Shown here piece by piece: positions 8,008-16,248 of a stretch of DNA of 19,931 bases. Position numbers and translations under genes: made by a program. The stretch is from Lachnospiraceae bacterium (lineage in GTDB: Bacteria > Bacillota_A > Clostridia > Lachnospirales > Lachnospiraceae). Each line of letters starts with the position of its first letter. Position 1 is the first letter of the stretch. A model generated the notes under the pieces. The model was not told where the DNA came from and did not search any database. It saw only the letters and a program-made list of their open reading frames with translations. The stretch spans positions 1 through 19,931 of the forward strand of contig JAEEJD010000102.1 in the NCBI GenBank assembly GCA_016281675.1, in the 5' to 3' direction.

Positions 8008-9375
8008 ATGAAATTACATGATTTTTGCACCAAATTTCAACATTCCATAGTGTTTCTGATAGAGACCGTCATGTACGCCGCATGCCTTGCGACGTTCTTT
8101 TTGATGTTCTCGATCGATAATCCCGAGATCATCAAACTCTCGAGAACGGCGGCTGTAACGCTCTCGACATTCGTGATAATGCTGATCCTTCTTACGTTCA
8201 TCTACGGCAGGTACGACGCCGGAAGGAGGAAATGGGGACAGGTTGCGCTTTCGGTATCGATAACGCTCATTTTCACGGATCTTGTGACATATCTGGAACT
8301 GTCCATCATGAAAACTAACGAAGCCAACAACACGACGTTCAGGCTCGAGAACATAGGTATTCTCTTCCTTGTGTTCGGAATACAGATACTCATTATCATG
8401 CTGATGTCGTTTGCGGGCGAGAAGTTCTACTTCTGGATACATCCGAAGGAGCGCTGCCTGATCGTTACGGGTGATACGCATGAGGCAAAGAGGGTCGCGG
8501 ATGCGTTCGCATCGTTTGAGAAGCGCTACGAGGTCTGCGGCATAGTGTCTTATGAAGATGATGACCTTGAGGCAAAAATGGTCGGGTGCGACACAATAGT
8601 GCTGTACGAACTTCCGGTCAAAGACAGGACATCGATCATAGATTTCTGCTACCAGAATCTCAAGAACATATATTTCAATCCGCATATCGCCGACATCCTC
8701 GAGCAGAACTCGAGGCAGGTCATCATGGATGACATTTCGCTGTTCTCGACGAGATACCATATGATCACGTTCGAAGAGAGACTCGTCAAGAGGTTCATGG
8801 ACACGTTCATAAGTCTTCTGGCGCTCATCGTTACGAGTCCGATACTGATAGTATCCGCGATATGCATCAAGAAGAACGACGGCGGAAAAGTGTTCTTCAG
8901 ACAGAAGAGGGCAACCGTTCACGGAAGGGTGTTTGAGATCATCAAATTCAGGACCATGCGCGAGAACGTCGAGAACTTTTCCTCGACAGAGGGTGACGAG
9001 CGTATCACAAAGGTCGGAAGGGTACTTCGCAAATACAGGATCGATGAACTTCCGCAGCTCGTAAATATCTTAAAAGGCGACATGAGCCTTGTGGGACCCC
9101 GCCCCGAGATGCTTGAAAATGTCGAGGATTACGAGAAGGATCTTCCGGAATTCCGTTACAGACTTCGAATGAAGGCAGGCCTTACGGGACTGGCACAGAT
9201 ATACGGCAAGTACAACACGAATTCACGTGACAAGCTTATGCTTGATCTGATGTATATAGAAAACTACAGCCTTATCCGCGACATTCAGCTTCTGTTCCAG
9301 ACGATATTCGTCCTGTTCAAGGCTGAGGATTCGACGAAGGCTTTTGATGCCGACGACAAAAACGGGGATGCGTGA
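8008..9375 (+). CDS. Initiating polyprenyl-phosphate sugar-1-phosphate transferase (WbaP/WcaJ-like)
   Basis: A 455-residue membrane enzyme that should start repeat-unit assembly by moving a sugar-1-phosphate from a UDP-sugar to undecaprenyl phosphate. Seen: four hydrophobic segments at about residues 13-36, 47-69, 75-99 and 113-138, a cytoplasmic middle domain of Rossmann-like pattern starting R-C-L-I-V-T-G-D, then a further hydrophobic segment near 265-290 followed by the catalytic domain with F-F-R-Q-K-R, I-I-K-F-R-T-M, R-I-D-E-L-P-Q and G-D-M-S-L-V-G-P-R-P-E, all diagnostic of the bacterial sugar transferase family. The full WbaP topology is present. The ATG follows the upstream TAA directly; GAGGG at 7996-8000 is 7 nt before it. 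The first sugar (Gal, Glc, GlcNAc or QuiNAc-type) cannot be read from the sequence. It sits mid-operon, after the nonulosonate block. Confidence 0.92.
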   Translation: MKLHDFCTKFQHSIVFLIETVMYAACLATFFLMFSIDNPEIIKLSRTAAVTLSTFVIMLILLTFIYGRYDAGRRKWGQVALSVSITLIFTDLVTYLELSIMKTNEANNTTFRLENIGILFLVFGIQILIIMLMSFAGEKFYFWIHPKERCLIVTGDTHEAKRVADAFASFEKRYEVCGIVSYEDDDLEAKMVGCDTIVLYELPVKDRTSIIDFCYQNLKNIYFNPHIADILEQNSRQVIMDDISLFSTRYHMITFEERLVKRFMDTFISLLALIVTSPILIVSAICIKKNDGGKVFFRQKRATVHGRVFEIIKFRTMRENVENFSSTEGDERITKVGRVLRKYRIDELPQLVNILKGDMSLVGPRPEMLENVEDYEKDLPEFRYRLRMKAGLTGLAQIYGKYNTNSRDKLMLDLMYIENYSLIRDIQLLFQTIFVLFKAEDSTKAFDADDKNGDA

Positions 9376-9377
9376 TC

Positions 9378-10127
9378 ATGAACGGAAGCGATCTGAAAAT
9401 ATCCGTTATAACGGTAACGTTCAATTCCGAGGCGACCTTTGAGGATACGATAAAGTCGGTGATCGGGCAGACATACGCTCCGTATGAATACATCATCGTG
9501 GACGGAGGCTCGACGGACGGTACGTTATCCTTAGTCGAAAATCACAGGAGCACGTTTCTTGAAAAGGGGATAAAGCTCATAGTTGTAAGTGAGCCGGATA
9601 ACGGCATTTACGATGCCATGAACAAAGGCACGAAGCTCGCTTCGGGAGATATTGTCGGGATAATAAACAGCGATGACTGGTACGAGAGCGATGCGCTTGA
9701 GACGGTGGCAAACGCGTATGCCGAAGAGCCGTTCGATCTTTTCTATGCGGACATACGTATGGTGCTTCCCGATGGCAGGAGCTTTGTCAAACACTCGCGA
9801 AACCGCAAATATGCGACGAGTCGTGACTGGAATCATCCGACGACATTCATAGCGAAGGACACATACAACAGATACAGCTACCGGACGGATACGATACATG
9901 ATGACTATGATCTGATACTGCGCCTTAAGCGTGACGGCGCGAGGGTTAAGGTAGTAAACCGCGTGATCGCGAACTTCAGGATGAACGGTATGAGCCACAG
10001 AAGGTCGATCGCGGCGGCACTTTCCAGCATTAAGGTCAAATACGGTATATACAGGCGAAACGGTTACAGCAGGCTCTATCTTTTCGAATGCCTGCTCGTT
10101 GAAGCCGGAAAGCTTATAATCGGATAA
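9378..10127 (+). CDS. Glycosyltransferase family 2
   Basis: An enzyme of about 249 residues, near-minimal for a GT2 catalytic domain, expected to be an inverting sugar transferase on the inner face of the membrane. Seen: I-S-V-I-T-V-T-F-N-S near the N-terminus, Y-I-I-V-D-G-G-S-T-D-G-T, the S-E-P-D-N-G-I-Y-D-A-M-N-K-G block typical of WcaA-like GT2s, and the metal-binding N-S-D-D-W-Y. I prefer the ATG at 9378 because GGGGA at 9364-9368 is 9 nt away. A GTG at 9372 that overlaps the previous TGA would add two residues and is possible. The stop is followed directly by the next ATG. No membrane segment is clear. The sugar is unknown. Confidence 0.88.
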   Translation: MNGSDLKISVITVTFNSEATFEDTIKSVIGQTYAPYEYIIVDGGSTDGTLSLVENHRSTFLEKGIKLIVVSEPDNGIYDAMNKGTKLASGDIVGIINSDDWYESDALETVANAYAEEPFDLFYADIRMVLPDGRSFVKHSRNRKYATSRDWNHPTTFIAKDTYNRYSYRTDTIHDDYDLILRLKRDGARVKVVNRVIANFRMNGMSHRRSIAAALSSIKVKYGIYRRNGYSRLYLFECLLVEAGKLIIG

Positions 10128-11309
10128 ATGAAGACACTGACTTTTTTTTCGAATTACTTCAATCATCATCAGAAGGCCCTTTGCGATGCATTCTTCGCGT
10201 TGCTCGGTGAGGGCTTTGTTTTTGTTGAGACGATGCCGATGGAAAGCTTCCGTTCCGGCATGGGATGGGGTGAAGAATGCCCTTCATACGTACTTAAAAC
10301 ATACGAGAGTGCCGAAAACGAAGAGCGCGCAAAAAAGCTTGCGATATCCTCCGATCTTGTGATCATGGGGACGGCACCGGAATATTACATAGAGCCGAGA
10401 CTCTCCGATGACAGGATCATCTTCAGATATTCGGAAAGACCGCTTAAGGAAGGTTTTATCAAGTTCTTTATTCCCCGTCTTACGAAGAAATATCTGCATC
10501 TTCATGTCAGGAACAGGGACAAGAACATACATATCCTCGGAGCAAGCGCTTATACTTCGTGGGATTATAAGAAGATGTTCGACAGTTATCCGGGAAGGTG
10601 CTACAAGTTCGCTTATTTTCCGAAACATATACCGTATGATTTTGAAGAACTTTATAAAACAAAATGCGATATTGCAAAAGAGGCCGGTGCGGTTACGATC
10701 CTGTGGGAAGGCCGCATGGTAAGACTCAAGCGCGCCGATCTCCTGATAAAGGCGGCAGCCGTACTCAGAGACAGGGGATATGATTTTCGCGTTAAGCTTA
10801 TCGGTGACGGTAAGGAGAAGGAAGGCCTTATGAAGCTTTCCGAAAAGCTTGGAATGACGGATCGCATAACGTTCGAGGGATTCCTTACGCCCGATGAGGC
10901 AAGAGAGCGAATGTCCCGCGCGCAGATATATGTGTGCACGAGCAATCATCTTGAAGGATGGGGTTCCGTTATATATGAAGCGCTTAACGCAGGATGTGCG
11001 GTCGTATCAAGTCATATGTGCGGAGCAACGCCGTGGCTTGTAAAGGAATCTCTGACGGGACTTGTATACAGGTCGGGAAGCGTCAACAGCCTGGCGGATA
11101 AACTTGAGATGCTCTTAAAGGACGAGAAGCTGCGTCATGATCTCGGGAAGAGTGCATATGAGCAGATGCGCGATACGTGGAATCCCGAGACAGCGGCGGA
11201 GCGTGTGATAAAACTTTATGAGGCGCTGGTTGCGGGAGAGGAGACACCGTTTACGGACGGACCTTGCTCGAAGGCGCCGATTCTTAAAGATGACTGGTAC
11301 AGGGACTGA
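10128..11309 (+). CDS. Glycosyltransferase family 4 (second of three)
   Basis: A 393-residue GT-B fold glycosyltransferase. The N-terminal acceptor domain begins M-K-T-L-T-F-F-S-N-Y-F-N-H-H-Q, a pattern found in many uncharacterised polysaccharide-locus transferases. The C-terminal donor domain has W-E-G-R-M-V-R-L-K-R-A-D-L-L-I-K-A, V-K-L-I-G-D-G, F-E-G-F-L-T-P-D-E, S-N-H-L-E-G-W-G-S-V-I-Y-E-A-L-N-A-G-C-A-V-V-S (the E-x7-E motif of retaining GT4 enzymes) and A-T-P-W-L-V. The start codon follows the preceding TAA without a gap, with only a weak ribosome binding site, so it probably depends on translation of the gene before it. Expected to extend the lipid-linked oligosaccharide in the cytoplasm; donor and acceptor are not readable. 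Confidence 0.88.
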   Translation: MKTLTFFSNYFNHHQKALCDAFFALLGEGFVFVETMPMESFRSGMGWGEECPSYVLKTYESAENEERAKKLAISSDLVIMGTAPEYYIEPRLSDDRIIFRYSERPLKEGFIKFFIPRLTKKYLHLHVRNRDKNIHILGASAYTSWDYKKMFDSYPGRCYKFAYFPKHIPYDFEELYKTKCDIAKEAGAVTILWEGRMVRLKRADLLIKAAAVLRDRGYDFRVKLIGDGKEKEGLMKLSEKLGMTDRITFEGFLTPDEARERMSRAQIYVCTSNHLEGWGSVIYEALNAGCAVVSSHMCGATPWLVKESLTGLVYRSGSVNSLADKLEMLLKDEKLRHDLGKSAYEQMRDTWNPETAAERVIKLYEALVAGEETPFTDGPCSKAPILKDDWYRD

Positions 11310-11312
11310 TCT

Positions 11313-12476
11313 ATGAGCGCGGATAAGAAGACAATCCTATATCTGATGGAATATCCGATAGATCTTCCCGGCGGAGGACAGGAGTCGACGAAGACCCTTT
11401 GCGAAGGTCTTGCGGCGCACGATAAGTTCGAGCCCGTTGTTGCATGTCCGAACCTTCTGTCGACGGATCCTTCCGATTACACCTATCGGGTGATAACGTA
11501 TCCTTCGGATGAGAACAGGGAACTGTCGAAGATGAGGAGGATATCGAATTTCCTCGCCAGGATCGGGCACTTTAAAAGGATAATAAAGGAAGTGTCCCCG
11601 GACCTGATCCATGTGATGATGTCCGAATCGATCATAACGTTCGGAGCGCTTCGTGTGCCGGGGCACTTCGGAAATATCCCGTTCATATATACCGACAGGG
11701 GACTCCGGTTCGGATACAGAAAGCATTCGCTCTTCTGTATAAAAGAGACGATGAAACGCGCCCGGTGTATGATCACGACGACGAAGTTTAATGCCGATCT
11801 GTGGAGGGACAGTATAAGCTGTCCGATTAAGACGGTTCCGAATACGATAAGCAATGCCTTTTCGGATTACGATCCCGATGGAAGAGCAAAAGCACGCGCC
11901 AAATACAAAATACCCGATGATACTCTCGTTGTCGGGTTTGCGGGAAGGATATCCGAAGAAAAGGACTGGGGCAGGGTGCCCTCGGTCGTTGCCGCGATAA
12001 AGGAAGCCGGGATCAACTTCAAGGTTGCACTTGTACTGTCCGTTTATGAGAACAGGGACGATGAGATCGCTTCATCGATCAAAAACGGGATAATATCGTC
12101 GATAGGTGAGGACAATCTTATCTATATGCAGGATCTGTCCCAAAAGGAGATAGCGGATTACTATTATCTTGTAGACCATTTTGTTATGACGAGCTGTTTC
12201 GAATCGTTCGGAAAAGCGGCGGTCGAGGCCATGAGCAGGAAGTGTATCGTTTTGTCTACGGCGGTCGGAGGACTTCCCGAAGTTGTGGCTAACGAAGACG
12301 ATCTTTACGATATCAACGACCTTGAAAAACTCACATCCAGGATGAAATATCTGATCGCTCATCCCGATGAGGAGAAAGCCGAACGGGAAATGTTCTATGC
12401 CCGTTACAAAGATAACTATACGATCGATAAAAACGTTGAAGGACATATAAAGATATATGAATCAATCCTCGGATAA
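11313..12476 (+). CDS. Glycosyltransferase family 4 (third of three)
   Basis: A 387-residue GT4 enzyme. The N-terminus Y-L-M-E-Y-P-I-D-L-P-G-G-G-Q-E-S-T is the usual glycine-rich loop after the first strand. Later come P-D-L-I-H-V-M-M-S-E, V-G-F-A-G-R-I-S-E-E-K-D-W (donor-domain start), and C-F-E-S-F-G-K-A-A-V-E-A-M-S with the E-x7-E pair, followed by G-G-L-P-E-V-V, all standard for the family. AGGGA at 11301-11305 lies 7 nt before the ATG, and the gap to the upstream stop is 3 nt. The last 20 nt overlap the next gene. With the other two GT4s and two GT2s it brings the visible transferase count to five, six with the KpsS-like protein, so the repeat unit may be a penta- to heptasaccharide if all act on one glycan. 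Confidence 0.88.
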   Translation: MSADKKTILYLMEYPIDLPGGGQESTKTLCEGLAAHDKFEPVVACPNLLSTDPSDYTYRVITYPSDENRELSKMRRISNFLARIGHFKRIIKEVSPDLIHVMMSESIITFGALRVPGHFGNIPFIYTDRGLRFGYRKHSLFCIKETMKRARCMITTTKFNADLWRDSISCPIKTVPNTISNAFSDYDPDGRAKARAKYKIPDDTLVVGFAGRISEEKDWGRVPSVVAAIKEAGINFKVALVLSVYENRDDEIASSIKNGIISSIGEDNLIYMQDLSQKEIADYYYLVDHFVMTSCFESFGKAAVEAMSRKCIVLSTAVGGLPEVVANEDDLYDINDLEKLTSRMKYLIAHPDEEKAEREMFYARYKDNYTIDKNVEGHIKIYESILG

Positions 12477-13923
12477 ACAGACAAATGTTCTGGCCAGTTT
12501 CATAGAGTTCTTCTACGGAAACTTTGTGGTTCTGCTGCTTGGATTCATATCACTTCCGCTCATCACGAGACTTCTGTCGACCGATGAATACGGCAGGACA
12601 TCGCTGTTTTTGTCTGCGGTATCGATAATCTACATCTGTGCGATACTCGGACTCGACCAGTCGTACATACGGTATTTCTACAGTGAGAAGGTTGATACGA
12701 GAAAACTGTTCTCGTCGTGCCTTCGCGCACCGCTGATCCTCATATGCATACTGTCCGTCGTCTATTTTGCGTTCTCGCATTTCTTCAACAACATCCTCTT
12801 CGAGAGGGACGGACTTGACGTGACACTTCTTGTCATTGCTTATACGGTGACTTCGGTATTCGAGAGATTCCTGTTCCTGAACATCAGGATGGAGCAAAAA
12901 GGAAAGCTTTATTCCAACCTCAACATACTGACTAAGGTGCTGAACATAACGTTCATCGTCATCTTCGCATTGATACTCGGCGACGACTTCAGAGTCGGTC
13001 TGTATGAGATGACTCTCCCGCTCATTATCGTGACGGTCTTTCTTCTTATCAGGTTTGCCGTAAAAGGAAGAGGGTATGAGGCAAAGCCACACGAACTTAC
13101 CGAGAAAGAACTTCTCAGATACGGCGTTCCGTTTGTGCCCATGCTCCTTATGGAGTGGCTCCTGTCATCGATGGACAAGTGGTCGATACGTTTCCTGAAT
13201 GATTTTTCCGAGACGGGAGTGTATTCTTCGGCGATGCAGATCATGTCGATCCTGCTGACGCTCAAGATCACGTATGTTGCGTTCTGGTCGCCGATAGCGA
13301 TGAAGAAGTATGAGCAGGAGGATGAGTCGGTTGCAAAGCCTTTCTTTGCCGACATGTTCCGGAAGGTTCAGTTCCTTTGTATGTTTGCGGCGTTCGGTAT
13401 CACCGCGTTTCGAAGCATAATCGTTTTGATACTCGGAAGCAAATACAGGGGCGCGGTAAAGATCATCCCGTTCCTGGCCCTTATGCCGGTGCTTTCCATA
13501 CTGTTTGAGATGACCGGCCAGGGAATTAAGTTTACGAAGAAACCGAAATATTTCAACTATGCTTCGATCGTTGCGATCATATGTAACCTTGCCGGAAATC
13601 TGTTCCTCGTTCCGCGCCTTTACGGAGTCGGAGCGGCGATAGCAACGGCGTTTACGTATATCGTTTATTTTGCGATCGGAACATACTTTGCGGGAAAGTG
13701 CTATCCCGTCGCATACGATCACAGGCGTTTCGCGCTGTCCGTGGTGGTTTATATTGCGTATGCCGCATATGCGACTTTTACCGATAACGAATGGATGAAT
13801 ATTGCGATAGGTGTTATACTTATCATCGGACTGTTCATACTGAACAACAAAACGGTCGCGGCTCTTTGGGGCTATCTGATCGATACGATAAAAAGTTTCA
13901 GGGGAAAGAAAAAGGAGATATAG
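12457..13923 (+). CDS. Wzx-type polysaccharide flippase (second of two)
   Basis: A 488-residue membrane protein of the oligosaccharide-flippase family. It starts with a short polar tail and then F-Y-G-N-F-V-V-L-L-L-G-F and P-L-I-T-R-L-L-S-T-D-E-Y-G-R, the family's N-terminal hallmark, and continues with about 14 hydrophobic segments. It is clearly different in sequence from the flippase at 3425-4879, so it is not a recent duplicate. The ATG lies inside the end of the GT4 gene (20-nt overlap), with GAAGGA about 13 nt upstream. Expected role: moving undecaprenyl-linked repeat units outward. A second flippase in one operon suggests either two lipid-linked substrates or two fused glycan modules. 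Confidence 0.88.
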   Translation: MNQSSDKQTNVLASFIEFFYGNFVVLLLGFISLPLITRLLSTDEYGRTSLFLSAVSIIYICAILGLDQSYIRYFYSEKVDTRKLFSSCLRAPLILICILSVVYFAFSHFFNNILFERDGLDVTLLVIAYTVTSVFERFLFLNIRMEQKGKLYSNLNILTKVLNITFIVIFALILGDDFRVGLYEMTLPLIIVTVFLLIRFAVKGRGYEAKPHELTEKELLRYGVPFVPMLLMEWLLSSMDKWSIRFLNDFSETGVYSSAMQIMSILLTLKITYVAFWSPIAMKKYEQEDESVAKPFFADMFRKVQFLCMFAAFGITAFRSIIVLILGSKYRGAVKIIPFLALMPVLSILFEMTGQGIKFTKKPKYFNYASIVAIICNLAGNLFLVPRLYGVGAAIATAFTYIVYFAIGTYFAGKCYPVAYDHRRFALSVVVYIAYAAYATFTDNEWMNIAIGVILIIGLFILNNKTVAALWGYLIDTIKSFRGKKKEI

Positions 13924-13926
13924 TTC

Positions 13927-15246
13927 ATGAGCCTTTATGAAGACATCAAAAACGGAAAAGAGAAGATCGCGCTTGTCGGACTCGGTTACGTCGGAATGCC
14001 GATCGCCGTGGCGTTTGCCAAAAAGGTAAAGGTCGTCGGATTTGACCTTAACGCGGAGAAGATTGCCGCGTATAAAGCGGGTAAGGATGCGACGAAGGAA
14101 GTCGGGGACGAGGCTATCGCAAAATCAACCGTGGAGTTCACATCAAACGCGGAAGATCTTAAGAGCGCGAAGTTTCATATCGTTGCGGTTCCGACCCCTA
14201 TCAATCAGGACAAGACGCCCGATCTGTATCCGGTGGAATCGGCAAGTGAGATACTCGGAAGAAACCTTACAAAAGGATCGATCGTCGTATATGAATCGAC
14301 GGTTTATCCCGGTGTTACGGAAGATATTTGCGTACCGATCCTCGAGAGGGAATCGGGACTTAAATGCGGTGTCGATTTCAAGATAGGTTACTCACCCGAG
14401 AGGATCAACCCCGGTGACAAGGTTCACCGTCTTGAGAACATCAAGAAGATCGTGTCGGGAATGGATGCGGAAACGCTCGAGGAAGTTGCGAACGTTTACG
14501 AACTTGTTATAGAGGCGGGAGTTCACAGGGCAAGCTGCATCAAGGTTGCCGAGGCCGCAAAGGTTGTAGAGAACTCACAGAGAGATATCAATATCGCATT
14601 CATCAATGAGCTCGCGATGGCATTTGACAAGATGGGTATCGATACGAACGAAGTCATTGACGCGATGAACACGAAGTGGAACGCTCTCGGTTTCCGCCCG
14701 GGTCTTGTCGGCGGACACTGTATAGGTGTGGATCCGTATTATTTTGTATATGAAGCGGAGCGTCTCGGATATCATTCAAGGATCATATCCGCGGGACGTC
14801 AGATCAACGACGATATGCCCGAGTATGTCGGAGAGCAGATAGTAAAGCACCTGGTACTTGCCGGCAAAAAGGTCAGGGATGCGAAGATAGTGTTCTTCGG
14901 AGCGACTTTCAAGGAGAACTGTCCGGATGTGCGTAATTCCAAGATCATGGAGATCTTAAGATACCTTGAGCAGTACAAGATGAAGCCGATGCTCGTCGAT
15001 ACATGGGCCGACCCGAATGAGGTTAAGCGTTCGTACGGATACAGCCTCGACAACGAGAAGAATGCATATGATGCCGACTGCATAGTTCTGGCCGTTGCAC
15101 ATGAAGGATATAAGAACAGATCGTTAAAAGAGTGGGATTCGTTCTTTAAGAGCGGCAACAATGACGAAAAGGTCATAATCGATATTAAGGGTATACTAAA
15201 TAACGCCGAGGTTACGGAAGCGGGGTACAGATATTGGCGCCTGTGA
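13927..15246 (+). CDS. UDP-N-acetylhexosamine 6-dehydrogenase (TviB/WbpO-like nucleotide sugar dehydrogenase)
   Basis: A 439-residue soluble enzyme that should oxidise C6 of a UDP-sugar to the acid in two NAD-dependent steps. Seen: the NAD-binding G-L-G-Y-V-G-M-P near residue 18, A-V-P-T-P-I-N, Y-E-S-T-V-Y-P-G-V-T-E, G-Y-S-P-E-R-I-N-P-G-D, K-V-A-E-A-A-K-V-V-E-N-S-Q-R-D, and the catalytic cysteine Cys265 in G-G-H-C-I-G-V-D-P-Y-Y. The end K-E-N-C-P-D-V-R-N-S-K fits the TviB/WbpO branch, which uses UDP-GlcNAc or UDP-GalNAc, better than the UDP-glucose branch; this assignment is from family memory. AAAGGAG at 13911-13917 is 9 nt before the ATG, the best ribosome binding site in the operon. The product would supply a uronic acid and so negative charge to the glycan. 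Confidence 0.9.
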   Translation: MSLYEDIKNGKEKIALVGLGYVGMPIAVAFAKKVKVVGFDLNAEKIAAYKAGKDATKEVGDEAIAKSTVEFTSNAEDLKSAKFHIVAVPTPINQDKTPDLYPVESASEILGRNLTKGSIVVYESTVYPGVTEDICVPILERESGLKCGVDFKIGYSPERINPGDKVHRLENIKKIVSGMDAETLEEVANVYELVIEAGVHRASCIKVAEAAKVVENSQRDINIAFINELAMAFDKMGIDTNEVIDAMNTKWNALGFRPGLVGGHCIGVDPYYFVYEAERLGYHSRIISAGRQINDDMPEYVGEQIVKHLVLAGKKVRDAKIVFFGATFKENCPDVRNSKIMEILRYLEQYKMKPMLVDTWADPNEVKRSYGYSLDNEKNAYDADCIVLAVAHEGYKNRSLKEWDSFFKSGNNDEKVIIDIKGILNNAEVTEAGYRYWRL

Positions 15247-15971
15247 TAAACGCAGATGATTTCGGGCTTAATGAGAGTGTGAACGCAGCGATCTGTGAAG
15301 CGTTCAAAAAGGGGCTCATAGACAGGACCACGCTGATGGTCAATATGCCGTTTGCGGATGAGGCCATGAGGCTTGCCAGAGAGAACGGCTTTGCCGACAG
15401 GGTAGGACTTCACGTTAATCTCACATCCGGAAGACCGCTTACCGACGATATGGCAAAAGAACCCGTGATGTGTAATTCCGAAGGAGAGTTTACGGCGGAT
15501 TTTGCGAGAAATCTCAAGACGAGATTTTATCTTCCGACAAAGACCCGCAGGAGAGTCGAAGCCGAGATCAGGGCGCAGTTTGAAAAGTACGCAAAGCTGG
15601 GGGGAACGCTTTGGCATATCGATTCGCATCATCATGTCCATACCGATCCCTCGATCTGGTCGCCGCTTAAGAAGGTGATCCGCGACTATCCCGTCACAAG
15701 CGTTCGGCTCGGAAGGAACATGTATAGGGGCGGGAATCCGCTGATGCGCCTTTATAAAACGATGCTTAACGCATCGATCAAAAAACGCTGCGAAGGAAAT
15801 CCGAAACTGTTCGGATCGGCAGAGGATTATGACGCGTATTTTGGCGGTATCGGGACTGTGCCGGAAAAAGATACGATAGAGATCATGGTACATCCCGTGT
15901 ACGACCGGGACGGAAATCTGTGCGACGCCTGCGCGGGTACGCTGCAGAAGCTTGAACGTCCGCAGAAGTGA
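15234..15971 (+). CDS. YdjC/ChbG-family carbohydrate deacetylase
   Basis: A 245-residue protein of the YdjC family, whose known member ChbG removes an acetyl group from N-acetyl sugars of chito-oligosaccharides. Seen: I-N-A-D-D-F-G at the N-terminus with the metal-binding Asp, G-L-H-V-N-L-T-S-G-R-P-L, and D-S-H-H-H-V-H, which supplies metal-binding histidines. No signal peptide is visible, so it should be cytoplasmic. I choose the TTG at 15234 as start: GGGG at 15222-15225 is 8 nt before it, and it gives M-A-P-V-I-N-A-D-D-F-G, the normal lead-in length. A GTG at 15243 would begin just before the motif. The gene overlaps the dehydrogenase gene by 13 nt and is last before the terminator. In this context it may deacetylate a HexNAc precursor or lipid-linked sugar; that substrate is inference. 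Confidence 0.85.
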   Translation: MAPVINADDFGLNESVNAAICEAFKKGLIDRTTLMVNMPFADEAMRLARENGFADRVGLHVNLTSGRPLTDDMAKEPVMCNSEGEFTADFARNLKTRFYLPTKTRRRVEAEIRAQFEKYAKLGGTLWHIDSHHHVHTDPSIWSPLKKVIRDYPVTSVRLGRNMYRGGNPLMRLYKTMLNASIKKRCEGNPKLFGSAEDYDAYFGGIGTVPEKDTIEIMVHPVYDRDGNLCDACAGTLQKLERPQK

Positions 15972-15993
15972 TCAATATCCGAAATAAAAAAGC

Positions 15994-16020
15994 AAGGAGG
16001 GCAGTGGATGCCCTCCTTTT
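15994..16020. terminator. Bidirectional intrinsic terminator
   Basis: A 9-bp perfect stem (AAGGAGGGC at 15994-16002 with GCCCTCCTT at 16010-16018) encloses a 7-nt loop. On the + strand it is followed by TT-G-TTAT, and the 7-bp GC core is followed by TTTTG. On the minus strand the stem is followed by GC and then six T. It lies 22 nt after the YdjC-family stop codon and ends the long glycan operon. It can also end a minus-strand transcript from 16124-16250. Confidence 0.88.
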
Positions 16021-16055
16021 GTTATAGGGAAAATCATTGCAGCGATGTTTCCTTA

Positions 16056-16124
16056 TCACCATTTCTCCGAGTGTGAAAACTCTGCATAATACTCTTCGAT
16101 GAATTCCATTAATTTCTTTAACAT
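16056..16124 (-). CDS. Possible 22-residue small protein (hypothetical)
   Basis: A minus-strand ATG at 16124-16122 opens a 22-codon frame ending in TGA at 16058-16056. AAGGAGG lies 8 nt before the ATG, a near-ideal ribosome binding site and better than those of most genes in the window. The peptide starts M-L-K-K-L-M-E-F-I-E-E-Y-Y and ends H-S-E-K-W. It is an amphipathic, mostly acidic sequence with no cysteine and no clear signal peptide, and I do not recognise it. A candidate promoter lies at 16249-16277 and the shared terminator lies 36 nt after the stop, so the gene would have its own short transcript. The frame is open upstream to 16340 (94 codons), but the ribosome binding site argues for the short form. 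It could be a regulatory or leader peptide, a small membrane-associated protein, or chance. Confidence 0.42.
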   Translation of the reverse strand: MLKKLMEFIEEYYAEFSHSEKW

Positions 16125-16168
16125 GATTACCGCCTCCTTATCTTGTGTGCCCGCCTGCTCTGAGGGAT

Positions 16169-16190
16169 ATCCTGCAGCTTGCTGCTGGAT
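16169..16190 (-). other. Hairpin in the leader of the minus-strand small ORF
   Basis: The segment can fold as ATCC, a mismatch, GCAG, a 4-nt loop CAAG, CTGC, a mismatch, GGAT (read on the minus strand). A second short stem, GAGGG/CCCTC with a 5-nt loop, is at 16202-16216. Both lie in the roughly 120-nt untranslated leader expected between the candidate minus promoter and the small ORF. They show that the leader is structured. I see no match to a riboswitch or T-box that I know. Confidence 0.3.
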
Positions 16191-16248
16191 GCCGCCCCGG
16201 CGAGGGGTTGTCCCTCTTTCTGATCTTATGTTACACCCGGGACCGGCT

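Noticed and set aside
8014..8922. 302-codon minus-strand open frame opposite the initiating sugar transferase
   Set aside because: It is antisense to a clear family member with all motifs; the product is charged low-complexity sequence.
14799..15893. 364-codon minus-strand open frame opposite the dehydrogenase and deacetylase genes
   Set aside because: Both + strand genes have complete catalytic motifs and the antisense product is His/Arg-rich and unlike any family I know.
15994..16002. AAGGAGGGC as a ribosome binding site on the + strand
   Set aside because: It is the left arm of the terminator hairpin; the nearest downstream ATG does not open a frame I can support.
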